Source of the DNA: Haliotis asinina
Taxonomy: Eukaryota > Mollusca > Gastropoda > Lepetellida > Haliotidae
Direction of reading: 5' to 3'
Assembly: GCF_037392515.1 (NCBI RefSeq)
Contig: NC_090282.1
Coordinates: 58,552,843 to 58,616,842 of the forward strand
DNA: 64,000 nt
In this document: positions 14,101 to 28,700 of the stretch, in pieces
Layout: the number at the start of each line of letters is the position of its first letter
Position numbering within the stretch: the first letter of the stretch is position 1
The notes under the pieces: generated by a model
Seen by the model: only the letters and a program-made list of their open reading frames with translations
Told to the model about the DNA's origin: nothing
Databases searched by the model: none
Made by a program: the position numbers and the translations under genes

Positions 14101-17100
14101 AGCTATGTCGTCTCTTGTTATCGCCTTCTGGTCTCGTGTTATTGCTACATTGTCTCTTTCATTACATGTCGTGTCATGTTATTGCCACGTCTTCTCGTGT
14201 TAATGTTATCTGTGATCTCATTTTGTTGTGTCATGTTGTGTCATGTTATCGCCATGCAAGTCGTTGTGTGTTATCGTCATGTCGTTGTAACTGCTTATAT
14301 CGCGTCGTACTATCCCTTTGTCACGGTATCGCGTGAATGAATATCCCATAGCTATAAGGGATGGCTATAATCAGCCATACAACTTTCAAAATGAAAGTGT
14401 TAAATAAATAATAAAGGTTTGTCTAAACAGATGGTAAATGCTATCTGCAATAATGTACGAATATCAAGAAGACACTGTAATAGCAATCTCTTCCGTAAAA
14501 ACCTACCATACTCCCAGGCTCGTTGTTGAGATCCAGTGGGTTAATCACCGTGAAGGCTTTCTTCGTTGTATGGTCGAACTTCCATGGCTTATCAATGGTG
14601 CCACTCAGCCAGTACCGCACCCTCCCTACCGTCCCCTCAAACGAGGAGGGGATGCCAACTGGGAGCTGGTACTGAAAAGGGTATGTGTGACGGCCTGCAG
14701 GTAGGGAATGGTTGTCTCCCTCTATGTGTGGAGCTGGAAGTTAGAATGAAGATTCATCACTATCAGTGACTGTGTTTAGTTATACGCAGCCTCGACCAAA
14801 CAGTCCAGTGATTAACATCATGAGCATCTACCTATGCAGTTATGATGGGATGTCATGCATGAACAAAGTCAGCGAGTCTGACCACCCAGTACCGTTAGGC
14901 TCAACTTAGGACAACATCGCTAAGTGCGTAAATGGTTAGCTCGCCAAGATGGAGACCAGGGTTCGATTTGCAATGTGGAAACCTCAGTTTTTGGTGTCCT
15001 CCGCCGTGTTGTTGGAAAAGGGGTGAAACTAAACTCACTCACTTATCACCAACGTGTCATTGTTGTTAGCGCAACGAACATTACGTTCACAGTAATATGG
15101 CGGGAATCAGTTATTGAATTCATCTGAGACAGCCAATATAGCCATATTCTCGAACCGTTTGTAGAATTCTGAACTTTCATCATAGCCAATGTGTTAAAAA
15201 TGGGTTTAAAAAGTTCGTAATGCTACAAATGTTCAGAGAATCGCGAGAATGTACGACGGAGTACCCATCACTTTACCCAGGATGCTTATCTAGCCTTTTT
15301 TTTGAACTTATTTAGTGTCAGGCCAGCTAATCTCTAAACATTCATAGCCAAAGAATCCTTAAGTTTGATCGCAACCAATGTGTAAAGAATAGGCTGGCTA
15401 CGGACGTTCCGAGCAAAGCCTGGGGAACCTTTTGTGAGAGGCATGTTACAATACCCAATATGGAACCGTCATTTCATTTCCTGTCTATAGGCGTCACATT
15501 GTTGTGTTAGAAAACTAATGTGAATAACAAATCGACTGATTGCTTTGACAACCTAGAATGTATAAACAAAGACAAAGGCTGGACGTGATTCGTTAGTTTT
15601 GACTTATCCTTGGGATATTTTGCGAAGACATAAACAATGAATTTCACGGAAGATATTTGTTGAATCAGACAAAAACTATTTATTCATAATCTTGACATAT
15701 CAAGATGTAGTTTGTGGCTTCATGCTTGTCAAAACATGCGATCAGCCTGATTTATAGCACTGGCGTACCCAGGCATAGATGTCTCAAACTGAACAAGATG
15801 ACGAAAAGTACAATATAGAATGTTGGCTTTAGTGACGCGCAGAGTTATTACTTAGTGATCATTATGAGTGAGATACTTGAACATCCGGGTTAGGATTGGT
15901 CTTCAGTAACCCACGTTTGTCTGAAGATGCGATGACAATGATTGAGTGGTCAGGCCCACTGACCTGTTTGACGCATGTTAGTTGCGTATTTCTATGCTCA
16001 TGATATCAATCACTTTAATGTCTGGTGAAGACTTGATTATTTACAGATCTCTGTCATTTAGCTAGAATATTGCTGAGAGCTTCGTAACAAAGGAAGCGAA
16101 AATGTATCTGATAAATGGTAAATGGAACAATGGTAACGTTAAGAACACAGCTGTTGGGTCTACACGGTATGTACATCACGCCAGTTCACACAATAGGAGC
16201 CCGGTGGTGCAGGTGCAAAGAAGTTTGCACTGTTTTAATTTAATATTCGTCTCATTCTGTGTAGCCAAATGTTTCAACATCTTGGGATGCTTCACATAAA
16301 CATAACAATACATAGTTCAACATATCCATTCAGATACGACCCAGGAAGGTCCGGGCCTTCAGCAACCCATGCTTGCCACAAAAGGCGACTGTGCTTGTCG
16401 TAGGAGGCGACTTACGGTATCGGGTGGTCAGGCTTGCTGACTTGGTTGACTCATGTCATCGGTTTTCAGTTGCTCAGATCGATGCTCATGCCGTTGATCA
16501 CGGGATTGTCTGGTTCAGACTCGATTATATACTGACCGCCGCCACAGAGCTGGAATACTGCTGAGTGTGGTGTAAAACTAAACTCACTCACTCACTCACT
16601 CACTCACTCACTCATCCAGATATATACCTTTTCCAAACAGCACGAACACATAGTTGATGTAGGTCTCGGTGGCGGAGTAGATCTTAGTCACCGTCTTCCG
16701 GTTTTTCCCTGTCCCGGAAGTGTGGCTTTCTGTCCATCTTACGTCAGCGCCCCCGTACAGGTGAAGCCTTACTGCTGCAGAAAGATACACCCAGTCAAGA
16801 AAGAAGTCGTGCATTAGGGAAGGGGCAGTATTTCTCCAGAGCTCAGTAATCTAGGGATGATTCATTTCTAACGGAGTCTTAATACGAGGGCCGGTCAAAA
16901 ACTTCTAAGCCAACTTAGGAGTGTTGTTGGACAGTGTTCTTCATCAGCATTTCTAGTTATTTAACTCAAATACATCAACTGGTTAGAAAGCGACAGGCCC
17001 TTAAAGCATACTGGGGTATACATACGAGTACAGTAGATTTGAGCTCTTCATTACCGACACAGCGTTTTCCACGGAGAGGTGCCTTCAATTTTGGAAATTG

Positions 17101-20100
17101 GTGAAAGTCGCTTGTGGCCAGTGCAGTTGAATATGGAGGATGAGGAAGTTCTTCGAAGCAACATCGATGTACTGCAGACTTTGCCAATCGAGAGGTGTGA
17201 GATTGTCATTGTCATGTAAAAATCAGAATTCCAGTCAACATCTCTCACGTTGTACTCGTATGTATACCCAAGTATGCTTCAAGGACCTGTTGCTTTCGAA
17301 CTAGTTGATCTATTTGACTAAAGGTACTGGAGATGCTGATGAAGAACACTGTCCAACAACACTCCTAAGATTAGTTGTTGGCACCAGTATAGAAGCTATG
17401 TAGACTTAAAACTGTTTGACCCGCCCCATAAATATCGTGGAATGACATGTTTCGTTTCTAAAAATTGTTTTCCACATCATGACACGAATGCATGGAACGT
17501 GGGAATATGTAAAGCATCATGTCTAATTGGTCCTTATCTTCAGCTCTACAGTTTGAGACACTGATATCATTTCCAAGATGTATAACGTTATGAAGATTCA
17601 TGGAATTTTCTTCAGGAGAGTAAGACGTACCTCTTCCATCATATGATAAGAAGCAGGATCAAATACTCAAATAACCGTTGCCAGTGAATGGGTATGTTTT
17701 TTACGCCGGTTTTTACAAATTCCAGTTCTGCATGGGATAAATCTTTCGCGAGGTAGAGCATCGGCGCTTGAATGTTCCCTGTATATTTCACCGATATTTC
17801 GCCTGTATCAACAAATCTGACGTTACATTCAAAACATAAACTTAAACCATTCACTGACAGCGTTTCTTCATGCTGTCAGCAACAGTTGCTGCAACCAGTC
17901 GCAATGATCCGTACCGCAATGTGAATGTTCCCACAATGACCTTGTTACCGTCTCCGTTGAAAATGTGACAGATTTTAATCATGGGTAAATGATGAGTGTG
18001 TCAGTTCAGTTTTCCTCTGCTGTATAGCGTTCTAGCAATATCACGACGGGGGATGCCAGAAATGGGCCTTACACCCTGTACACTGAGGGGAATAGAACCC
18101 GCACAAACGCTATAGGCACTAGGCTACCCCACCAGCCTGTTTACGTACAAGAGCGTACGTGGGGCGTACTCTTCGGTAAAAATAAAATCTAGAATATATG
18201 TTTCTTTGTAATCTTACAACATTGCTCATATAAAAAGTCATTTCCATCAGAACAATCAATATGGCTTCAATGAAATACTCTCATGTTTAAATTCCGCATA
18301 GTAAATAAACCTAGTATTAATCTCCTGATTGAAGTACAGTAGAAGCTTTCAAAACCGACATCTGTACAATCCAGCAAGTTGTCAACATCGGCATAAAATC
18401 AGTCCCATCCCTGGTTTGTACATTTATCAACAGCTCTACGATCCGGCATGCTTTTTTCTTCAGTCCCGATGAGTGCTGGTTTAGACAGCTTCCACTCTAT
18501 ACTTATCTAACAAGTTAATGGACCATTAGACGCTTGTGGGTGTTGAACAATAAACTTCAGACTTTGCCCGAACATATCACACCTTTGAAGCATTTCAGCA
18601 ACAAGTACATCCAATAATCGCTTGAGGAAGATGGAGGAAAATGGACGCGTAAACAAAAGCTGCTTTCACGTCGACTAATAGTTTCGATTAGCGAATAAGG
18701 AGACACTTGAAAGACTGACTGTCAAACAACAAGATATGAATTTTGTGTGGTGGGATCGTATAGATACAGAATAGGCTGTTTATCGCAGAACACTTATAAT
18801 GGTACATCCATTATCTGAATCAACATGATTTTTACACGACCGTGTTAAATATATTCATGGTATGTCGGTCGAACTGACCTTTGATCAATATGTTATATTT
18901 CATATACGTGAGTGTTGTTCTCTGAAGAAGGACTAGAAAGGGAGAACGAGAGTCATCTGTATTCGACACCCTGCCATCCCATGTGTTTATGTTTACTAGA
19001 AACCAAAACAGAATTAATTTTACATCAGCAAGGTTAGCATGCTTCTTCGGATCTGGCGACGGGGGGCAGCCATGTGGTCAAAGCGTTCACGCGTCACGCC
19101 GTAGACACGGGTTCGATTCCCCACATGGGTAGATTGTGTCAACCCCGCTGCTAGTGTCGCCCACCGTGATATTGCTGGAATATTGCTAAAAGCGGCGTTA
19201 AACCAAACTCACTCTTACTCATTCGGTGGAGTTTATGATGAGAACTAGACTCCTCTACATGTATATATGCAAAATTAAATTTGTATTGAAGACTAAGAGC
19301 CCTTAATTATGTGTAAGAAACGTCTCGCAATACATTATCAGCAATGAAAAGAATAAGTACGCTTATGAACATAAATCCAAACTAAAACATATACAGTAAA
19401 GTAGTCTGCCATTCAGACCCTGGAGCATATATATCCAAGAAAGTCATGCAAATCTCGAAAATGTAGGACGTCTAAATTTCCAAGTCTCAGGGCTATTTTT
19501 TAATTATATATTGATTTTTACTCTTAGCATTTCTCTGTAAAATATGTTCATTTCAGAGACTAGTTGTTAGTCCAACAGTAAAAGAACAGCTCATGATCAG
19601 TTTGACTTCCTTACCCCAAAATCATTGCAATCAATATAGTTTTACACAAATATACATAAGGACAATTGCTTGTGTTTACAAGTTGGAGTAAGTGATGGTT
19701 AATAAGTCGAAATCAAATTTAACATGAGCTGTTCTTTAATTTTCAGATTTCAAACTCTTTTACATTATCAAAAATATTTAAGGTGACACATTTATGGTTT
19801 CCACAAACATGTATGTTTTGCCCATCATACAATCGGAACTGGCTGAGCGTGTTCAACAATCATGCATTTTTTCATGAAAGCTGTTTATTCGCTTCATCTA
19901 AATTACCCCTCGTAAATCGCCAGAACTGTGCAGATTATTTCACTGGCAGCTTTCAGTACCACTAGCGTTGTCATGACGATGTCATAAATCACGAACTTCC
20001 GGTCATTTTACAACGACTGAAAATTGACATTAGTGACAGGTACACGCACAATATCCTGATTGTTTGCACAGATCGGTCAGGTGGTCTGCATGGGTTAATC

Positions 20101-22240
20101 CTGTGTTTCATCGGAGTTTTCATTACACTTAGTTCATTAATAGTATCCTGGTCTATTTGCCAGGTGAAAGCCTCTTTCACGTGTAGCCCTGTGGCTCGAG
20201 GCTAGTGATAGCCGTTGGGGTCATTTGTCAAGCTATTTCCGTAAATAACACGTCCTCATAATTCATCAGTCATTCAGCGAGGATTACAGAAGCTTTTGCT
20301 TTGTGCTCCGTTACTTCGATGTTGAAAGTCTATAAACATGTATTTCTAAGCTGTAGACACGTATTTCAAGATTATAGGCATATTTATCAAGACTGCAGAC
20401 TATGGTAATATTGTCACGCCATTTTGTGACGAAGCACAATTTCTAATCATGTGGAAACCTAACGACAAAATATAAAACAATGAAAACTCAGATTGAGCGT
20501 ATTGTATGTTCTATCCGTCAGCATGACACCAAAAATTTAAATTGGGGCTATATATTTATTTCACTAGCTTCACTAGTATCACTATTAAATCACACTTAAC
20601 AGTTTGGTTTCAGAAATTACCCATTTCAGCAAACACTGAACATAAACTGGCGGGCTATGAAAAGTATACAACTGACACAAGAGACTGGACCAGACAATTA
20701 TAACAGCCATCAATAACAGTGTAAAATCACGTCTGGACCAGGCAATGAAGTGATGAAAATGATGAACAAGAGAGTGAGTTTAGTTTTATGTCACAATCTG
20801 CATTATTCCTGCTATTTGGCGGCGGCATGTAAATACTCGAGCCTGGAACACACAATGCATGGCTCAACATCATGAACATTGATCTACACAGTTGGTATCA
20901 GAGGACTTTTGTTAAAGATCACATGCCACGTAAAATATAACTTTGCAGATTCTGATACCTTTCGGTGTGCACTTACCGTAACAAATCATCACAAATGCCA
21001 ATGCAACCTATAAAGTTGATAAAAAAACGCGATGGAAAAAAGCCAGCGAAATCTGAGTTCAAACGATTCACTAACTTTCCCCGAGCGCTGGGTGGAAAAG
21101 TGGTTTCAACAGCTGTGCTGCGCTGTGAACGCATAACGCATGCGAAGTGAATAGGTTCGAGCAGCTGGAAACAGAATGCATGCCCGGAGTATGAGGTCGT
21201 GATAAGTAGTCTGATCTTGGTTGTGTACTCAAATAAGTAAATAATCTACTCGTTACATAAGAAAGCTCACAGAAAAAGCTCAATGTCTGGTTTATGGACA
21301 CCTATATGTCTGCTTGCTTGTCTGCTAAAGACAATATGCAATACACAGCTTCAATCACTCACCACATGCAGTTTGAACACCTATTAGGACATACGCCATA
21401 AACAAAATAACTTGATTTATGACTCGTGCACCCAAGTCCTGTCTCTGCAACATTATGAAATTAGGCAGGTCTGATACTTGTACACATGACATGTTTTTAT
21501 GTCTGTGGGTTGCAAATAAACTTCATCCATTTTTCTTGGATGACTGGATCTAATGGAAACTGGTGCAAACTCCTGTCAGTTTCAAGTCCCGCTTTGTTCT
21601 TGGACGAATGACAGTTTCCATCCACGCAGTAATTCACCATCCCTACTGAGATGATTTTTGATTGGGTCGAACTCACATTCAGTGAGTATGTATCTACAAA
21701 ACCCAACATCTCTATATACATTCTTTATGGATAACAACTTCTTCTAGTTTCTGTGATTTTGTTTGACAACGGTATATGAATCCATACTGAAACGACGCAT
21801 CAAGTACGATAAAAGAAGTTGTTAACCATAAAGAATCTTACTTTCTTGTGACTAGCCATACTTCTACAATGAGCCTTCAGCGTATCAGCCAAAAAAACAG
21901 CCATTTGGAAGCCGCCGTTACACTTCAGTGCACATCCACCCGCTATGACTGGGTCCGGTCTCCCGAGGGTTTCGTTTCGAAGAAAGTAAGCCCAAGTACA
22001 AAATATTGCACTTTTGAATCGTGACTGCACACTTATAATTTTGTTTATTTGTGTATTACAAGGAGCGATGTATATTATATGTCATGAATAAGTGATAATT
22101 GTGTTTTAATTATGTTTGATGTTTGGTTGCATGTGACCTTTAACGAAATCAGCGAGTCTGACAAACCGACTCCGTTAGCCGCCACATAAGACAATCATTG
22201 GTTACTAAGACCAATTCTGACCCGAATCTTCACTGGTAGT

Positions 22241-22275
<35 letters not shown>

Positions 22276-22570
22276 AAGAAGTAGAGGTAGTAGTAGTACT
22301 AGCAGCAGCAGCAGTAGTAGTAGTAGAAGAAGAAGTAGAGGTAGTAGTAGTACTAGCAGCAGCAGCAGTAGTAGTAGTAGAAGAAGAAGTAGAGGTAGTA
22401 GTAGTACTAGCAGCAGCAGCAGTAGTAGTAGTAGTAGAAGAAGTAGAGGTAGTAGTAGTACTAGCAGCAGCAGCAGTAGTAGTAGTAGTAGAAGAAGTAG
22501 AGGTAGTAGTAGTACTAGCAGCAGCAGCAGTAGTAGTAGTAGAAGAAGAAGTAGAGGTAGTAGTAGTACT

Positions 22571-22602
<32 letters not shown>

Positions 22603-22630
22603 AAGAAGAAGTAGAGGTAGTAGTAGTACT

Positions 22631-22662
<32 letters not shown>

Positions 22663-22690
22663 AAGAAGAAGTAGAGGTAGTAGTAGTACT

Positions 22691-22722
<32 letters not shown>

Positions 22723-25700
22723 AAGAAGAAGTAGAGGTAGTAGTAGTACTAGCAGCAGCAGCAGCAGTAGTAGTAGTAGCAGTAGTCCAATCCCGTTGTG
22801 TTCTGACGGCATAACGGGTATGGATGTGATGGTGTGGTTGTATCCGTAGCATCCATTAGCACATGTGTTTCTCTCTCAAGTAAGTACGTTTTTCGTTCAG
22901 TGACTTTTGCTTGAATGCTTTACAGTCATCAATGTCATGTTACTTCCAACAAAAGTGACATTTGTTGCGAAAGCGGTTTGCTAGAAATCAGCTTGTCCTT
23001 CCTAAATCCTCTGCTTGGAACATGTCCACGGTTAATTTCAGTTTTACTCATCGCTTCTTTACTGAAGATGGGCTTAATCGCTGATTTGGCAGCAAAGTCA
23101 ATGAACTCCAAAAGATCTTTAAATCAAATTATCCTGTTGCTTTGGATCCTACACTTGGTAATATGATCTCGCCATTTGTTCTGGAGGTATGTAGGCAACT
23201 TCTGTACAATAGCCTGCAAGTTGGGTGCATGGTTCAGGATGGTCACATGAGATATATTATTCATAGCATGTGAACATTTGGTGAGAAAGTATGAGAACTG
23301 TTTCAACTTCTGACTATCTTCTTGCCTAATATCTGGTCATGAAAGTACCTGATTGACGTACGCTGTAGACACCTTGTATGGATCACCGTATTCTCGAGCC
23401 AGCAGCTCCCGAGCCTTCATATATCCCTCCACTGGTGACATGTACAAACATACAGCTACTAACTCCTTTGGTTCTCTCTCCAGCATGCTGGTCCAGATAG
23501 TACAGTATATCTATACTGTTTGTGGTTTGAGGAACTATCCTAGCATCAAATGACATCATACATGAGCTATGTGCTGTTGGGTCACCTCTAAACTTGGGTA
23601 CTTCAGACTGTGGTAACATGGCAGTTGTCATCTGTTTGTGGGTTTGCAGCACGTTACTCTGGGTAGGCTGCAGTGTTTGCTGAACAGATGAATCTATAGT
23701 ATTCATAGTCAAAGGAGGATGATCTCGTATTGAAGGAGTGAAATAACTTGCATCTGGGTTCAGACCTTGCGGCTTGTATTCCGTCTGAAGATCTTCACTT
23801 TCAACTTCATGTTTAACAGAACCTACATCCTGACTAGTGACATTGGGGTGTGAGTCACCCTGTATCTCAGAGTCGATATCTGCATAAACTTTCTCTCTTG
23901 CCCTAGTCTTAGCTATTACTACATTCAACTGAAGCTACTTCATTTTACGTGTTTCCTCCAACATGTTCTTTTCTACAAGAAGTTCTGCCAACTTTGCCTT
24001 TTCCTTAGCTCGAGCCGATCTCGTTGAACTTGTACTTTTACCCGAAGCTTGAGAACCCCTATTTGACATATTATCACTTGTATCTGACAAAAGTCTCTCA
24101 TTTGAAATCAAACTTTCAACTACTTTTCTGAAGCTGAGAATGGAAATCTCCTTTTCTTTATGACGTTTTCTCTCACACTCTCTATTTGTCTCTGAATCAA
24201 GCTGTTCATGATAGGAAGCAAAGTAAGTGTGATTATGTTTACACAAATCAATCAACTCGACAAAACAAAACTTCACTGAATGTAAATTGTCACTACCGCT
24301 GTTCAACAGTAATCTGGAAAGTTCCTTTCTCTTCTTGGCTGAAAGGGCTGCAATTTCTCTATTCGTCAACACTCGTAACCTTCCCTTAACTTTAACTTTA
24401 GTGTGGTCAGTCTCAAACTGGTCAACAGGAGATGCATCCTCACCAGAATCCACTACAGTCTGCTCATTACGATCTACATTATCAGCCTGTCCAGTCAATG
24501 CCAAACCACATGCTTCATCCTGCACATAAAACACGCTATCCCTTGTCGATGCCATCATCTTATATTTCACATTACCCAATACTCTGATCGTCAAATATTG
24601 CAAGAGAAAAATGTCCACAAATATTCACAAATATCCAATACAGAGTAGTACAAATGATTTTACTTGGCATTAAAGTTCTCCGTGGTCAACGTTATCCAGC
24701 CCCAGCATCTTATGGCAATGGTAGAAACTTTTTCGGAACTGATGTGGATGCAAGACACAAAATCAAAAACTCGCACCAAAAGTTTATTCTTTTCTATCTT
24801 AACCGTCATTACTTCTTTCCTTTGGCTTGATGAGGTTCAGAAAACTACGAAGCAAAAATAAAAACGTGCTAAGTAAATGATTCCTAACATCACTTCATGA
24901 AAATCTTAAGTAAATAACTTCAACCTTAACAATTACTAAATATATCAATAACATGCACAATTATTATGCATTGAAATGTCTTATAAATAACAAACAATGC
25001 TACTCATATTTGTGTCCATGCCCACTACCACACCTTGGTACAACATTGAGGTAGTGACAAGCCATGTGCGTTGCGGAGCAACACTAACAATCAAGGGAAG
25101 TAACCCGTTTTTACAAATGATAATACTTTTAGTAAAACTAATAACAGTTATAGCCTAGCTAGACTTTCTGAACCTCATCTGAACCAAATTTTACATTGAA
25201 AATTACCACACTATTCTAATACTTTGCAACATAAAAGTATAACATTTTGACAACAATTATCTTTAATGTATGAAATTATAAATTAATTGAAGAAAAATGT
25301 TTTCTGCATCAACAATGAACAATACGTGTGCTGTGTAGTGCATGATGCAGTATATGAGATCATGAGCTATTGATCTGATCTTATACTCACACGTCTGTAT
25401 CATTGAACGACGAGTTACGGAAAATAATGGAGATGTGATCGTGATACGCATCTTATGTCATGACTAGACTGTAAATAATTCAAATCACAAACAAAAACTA
25501 TAAAAGAAGTACACGCGCGCTGTGCAAGCGGACAAGTCTTACACAAAATGGAAATGAAATCGACCGTTGTAGTCCTATCAATACTTGATAATTCAATACA
25601 TTTTCCACCATGCACAACGCGTTTGAAGTAAAGTGTGTCCAAAGTTATTCCCAAAGCGACAGTTTCGCCTCAGACAACGAAGCAGTCACTGGTCGATATT

Positions 25701-28700
25701 GTATACCTGCTCTCATAACATATGATATAATGGACGCATGTGGATGTCTCATTCCGTATCATGCATTCATTCATGTGCAGACTTAACAAGGAAAAAGATA
25801 TTTACCTACAATGAATTTCATTGACTAATATTGATTTTCTGACATTTAATGCAAGGTAGAAAGAGTAATTCATTCATTTCTTAGATGCTTTTAACATCGT
25901 ATAGTTTCTATTTAAGTCAATATTATCCAGAGAGTTGTAAATGATGCTCAAAGTTTTGTTAATAATGTGAATGCGAATGATTTTTGTTTTTCGGTGCGTT
26001 CAGTCTTTTAATAGTCGGGGCAACATGACATGTGACCCTGTGCATAGGGCGCAATGTTGGGCGAAGAGTGTTCTTGGATGCGACACTCCTGAGTGTTTTT
26101 GGGACCCCAGTCCTGCCACACAACGAAACACACGTGATACACATGGTCGTCCCTTAGGCAAGTGAATTTGCTCAAACCTCTGTTCACCCAGAACAAAATG
26201 GGTACCCGGTGGGATAGCTATAAAATTCTAGCGCCTTACAGACAGCTTGGGTTATCCGGGGTCATAATGTGCTGTGCAAATGCTTGGAGCAGACACTTTG
26301 TGCCTGGAGTATTTAAGGCTATAAAATACACATCTTATTATGAGTATTTAACATGGATATTAATCCAGGCTGATGGAGACGGATATAGGTGTCCTCAGTA
26401 AATACCACGAGGACTACAACGAACAAAGCTACTGTTCATCTTTAACTGGTGCGGAACTTTATTTATGTAAGTTATTAATCTGTCAATGGAATTGAGATAG
26501 TGGTGACATTTTATTGCAAAGATGTTTTTAGTATTCAAAATGAACTTTCTTGAAACAACATATAATTGTCATTGACACAGAATTCTGTGTTATTTGAAAA
26601 TCACTGTTAGATCTGTCTTGACTGAAATTGGATACAGTTCCTGAGGTTTTGCAACTGGTATGGTGACAGAATGGTACGGGTAATGATTATGGTGACAGAA
26701 CATTTATGTTCATCAATGAAACTCAGTGATGATAACAAATGTATCTGTAATTAAAACAGGATGTCCAATGCAGTCCCAAGTTTCTCCTTGGGATCTCCAG
26801 GTGGAAAATTGATTTGCATTTGCATACGCCCACCTTGTCAGGACCACCTTGTTAGGACCACCTTGTTAGGACCACCTTGTCAGGACCACCTTGTTAGGAC
26901 CACCTTGTCAGGACCACCTTGTGTCATCTCTGTGGCTCATAACACACGCTCACGATACAGTCGAAACAGTACAATCGAGTGGATGTGGAAAGTGATTTGT
27001 AATCTATGTTTAGGACCAGAGTATCTTGACGCATTGGTAACACACGGACTCACAAATATATGTAGGTAGTTTAAACTAACGTATACCGTTAACGTCAACG
27101 TTCCTTCTCGATCTTCAACCACAACGTCATCGAGCTTCCATTGAGAGACAAATGCACAGAAGAAATTGCGTGGATGGATCACAGAAAATGATGTCAGGTG
27201 CCCTTGCTTGTATAGTTTACTAATGATCACTATAAACGGTTGTGGTGGCGAGTTGTCCTCTGCGTAGTGCTCAGGTCATAAATCAGTTGAAGAGCAGTTG
27301 AAGAGCTCGGACAGTGGATGGGTGGCCGTGTTTGGCAGTTCGGCTCCTTAGAGTTTCTGCGACGTCGGTCCTGCCCCACAACAAGGCACATGTCAAACAT
27401 GTGGTGTCACACAAGGCAAGTGAATTTGTTCCAAACTGCCTCCGTTCACCCAGTGAGATAAAGTCATGTGACTATAACCTTCTAGCACCCAACAGGCAGC
27501 TTGGGTTATCCCGGGTAATAATGATGAATGATCAGTGTGTTAGCGCTTTGAGCATGCTTGTATGGAGATTAGCGCATTATAACACTTCACATTATAATTA
27601 TTCTTGAACGCAAGCACACCCATGTTACAAGTCGCTCGTTTCATGATCATTTACGTCACGACATCCCTAGATCGTTGTAACTACGTCATCGTTCTGCAGG
27701 TAAACCAACCAGCCAGCCAACCAACCAGCCAACCAATCCACTAAGCCCTAATAAAACTGTAATTTGTTTTCAACGTTATTATCCGTTAGACTTTCTACAA
27801 TTTTCTATCTGCTGATTGGTAATGATTGCTACCCCTCTGTTTTTGTTACAAAACACATTAAACACAAAACGTGTGCGAATCCAAAATGAGCATTGAGACT
27901 GATGTAATCAGGTTACGAGCAATGAGGATTGAGACTGATGTAATCAGGTTACAAGCAATGAGCATTGAGACTGATGTAATGAGGTTACAAGCGAACACGC
28001 ATGCTGAGGCGTATCACGAATGAGTGAGTTTAGTTTTACACCGCACTCAACAATATTCCAGCTATATGACGACGGTCTGTAAATAATCGAGTCTGGACCA
28101 GACAATCCAGTGATCAACATGAGCATCGATCTGCGCAATTGGGAACCGATGACACGCGTAAACCAAGTAAGCGAGCCTGACCACCCGATCCCGTTAGTCG
28201 CCTCTTACGACAAGCTGAGTCGCCTCGCTAAATGAATGTTACAATTTAACAATATCGCTAAATGAATGGTACGGGTTGACAATATCGCTAAATGAGTGTT
28301 ACAGGTCAACAATATCGCTAAATGAATGTTACAGATGAGCACTGCTGTTACGGTGAACGCTCCTGAAGCTTGATACAGGTGAAAATCACTGCTTATGCAA
28401 AGTTTTCGTTTAGGTAAACCAGATTTAAATAATATGATTAGCAAAAATCTTAGCAATTTCTTATTAAAAGAACCAATATTTCCTTCTGTGATTGAGTTGT
28501 ATGTAATCCTGCCCACAGCAGTATGTCAGTTGCATCACAGCGTGCCAACTGGAAATGAAAGCCGTTAATGTCACGGATATTTGCCATTTTATCACTCAAA
28601 AAACCTGACACCATGAACATGGCCCCTCATCCTCCGCCTAAACCCGATTAACTCACACAAGCACATCCCAAATATCCGTCTTGCCTCACTGTCATTACCT

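Noticed and set aside
13589..14203. 204-codon open frame on the plus strand
   Set aside because: Product of a 21-bp repeat; sense of the host gene is the other strand and this is intronic.
17639..17854. Minus-strand frame CNVRFVDTGEISVKYTG as an alternative arrestin exon
   Set aside because: The related copy at 35.4-36.0 kb does not keep the frame, and the putative exon contains a stop in the phase needed to join exon 1 to exon 3.
22195..22852. Two minus-strand frames over 200 codons (poly-Leu and poly-Thr/Ser)
   Set aside because: Pure triplet-repeat translation; open in several frames at once.
26937..27230. Minus-strand frame with HPRNFFCAFVSQWKLDDVVVEDREG
   Set aside because: Protein-like stretch but no family recognised and no splice logic with the arrestin gene around it.
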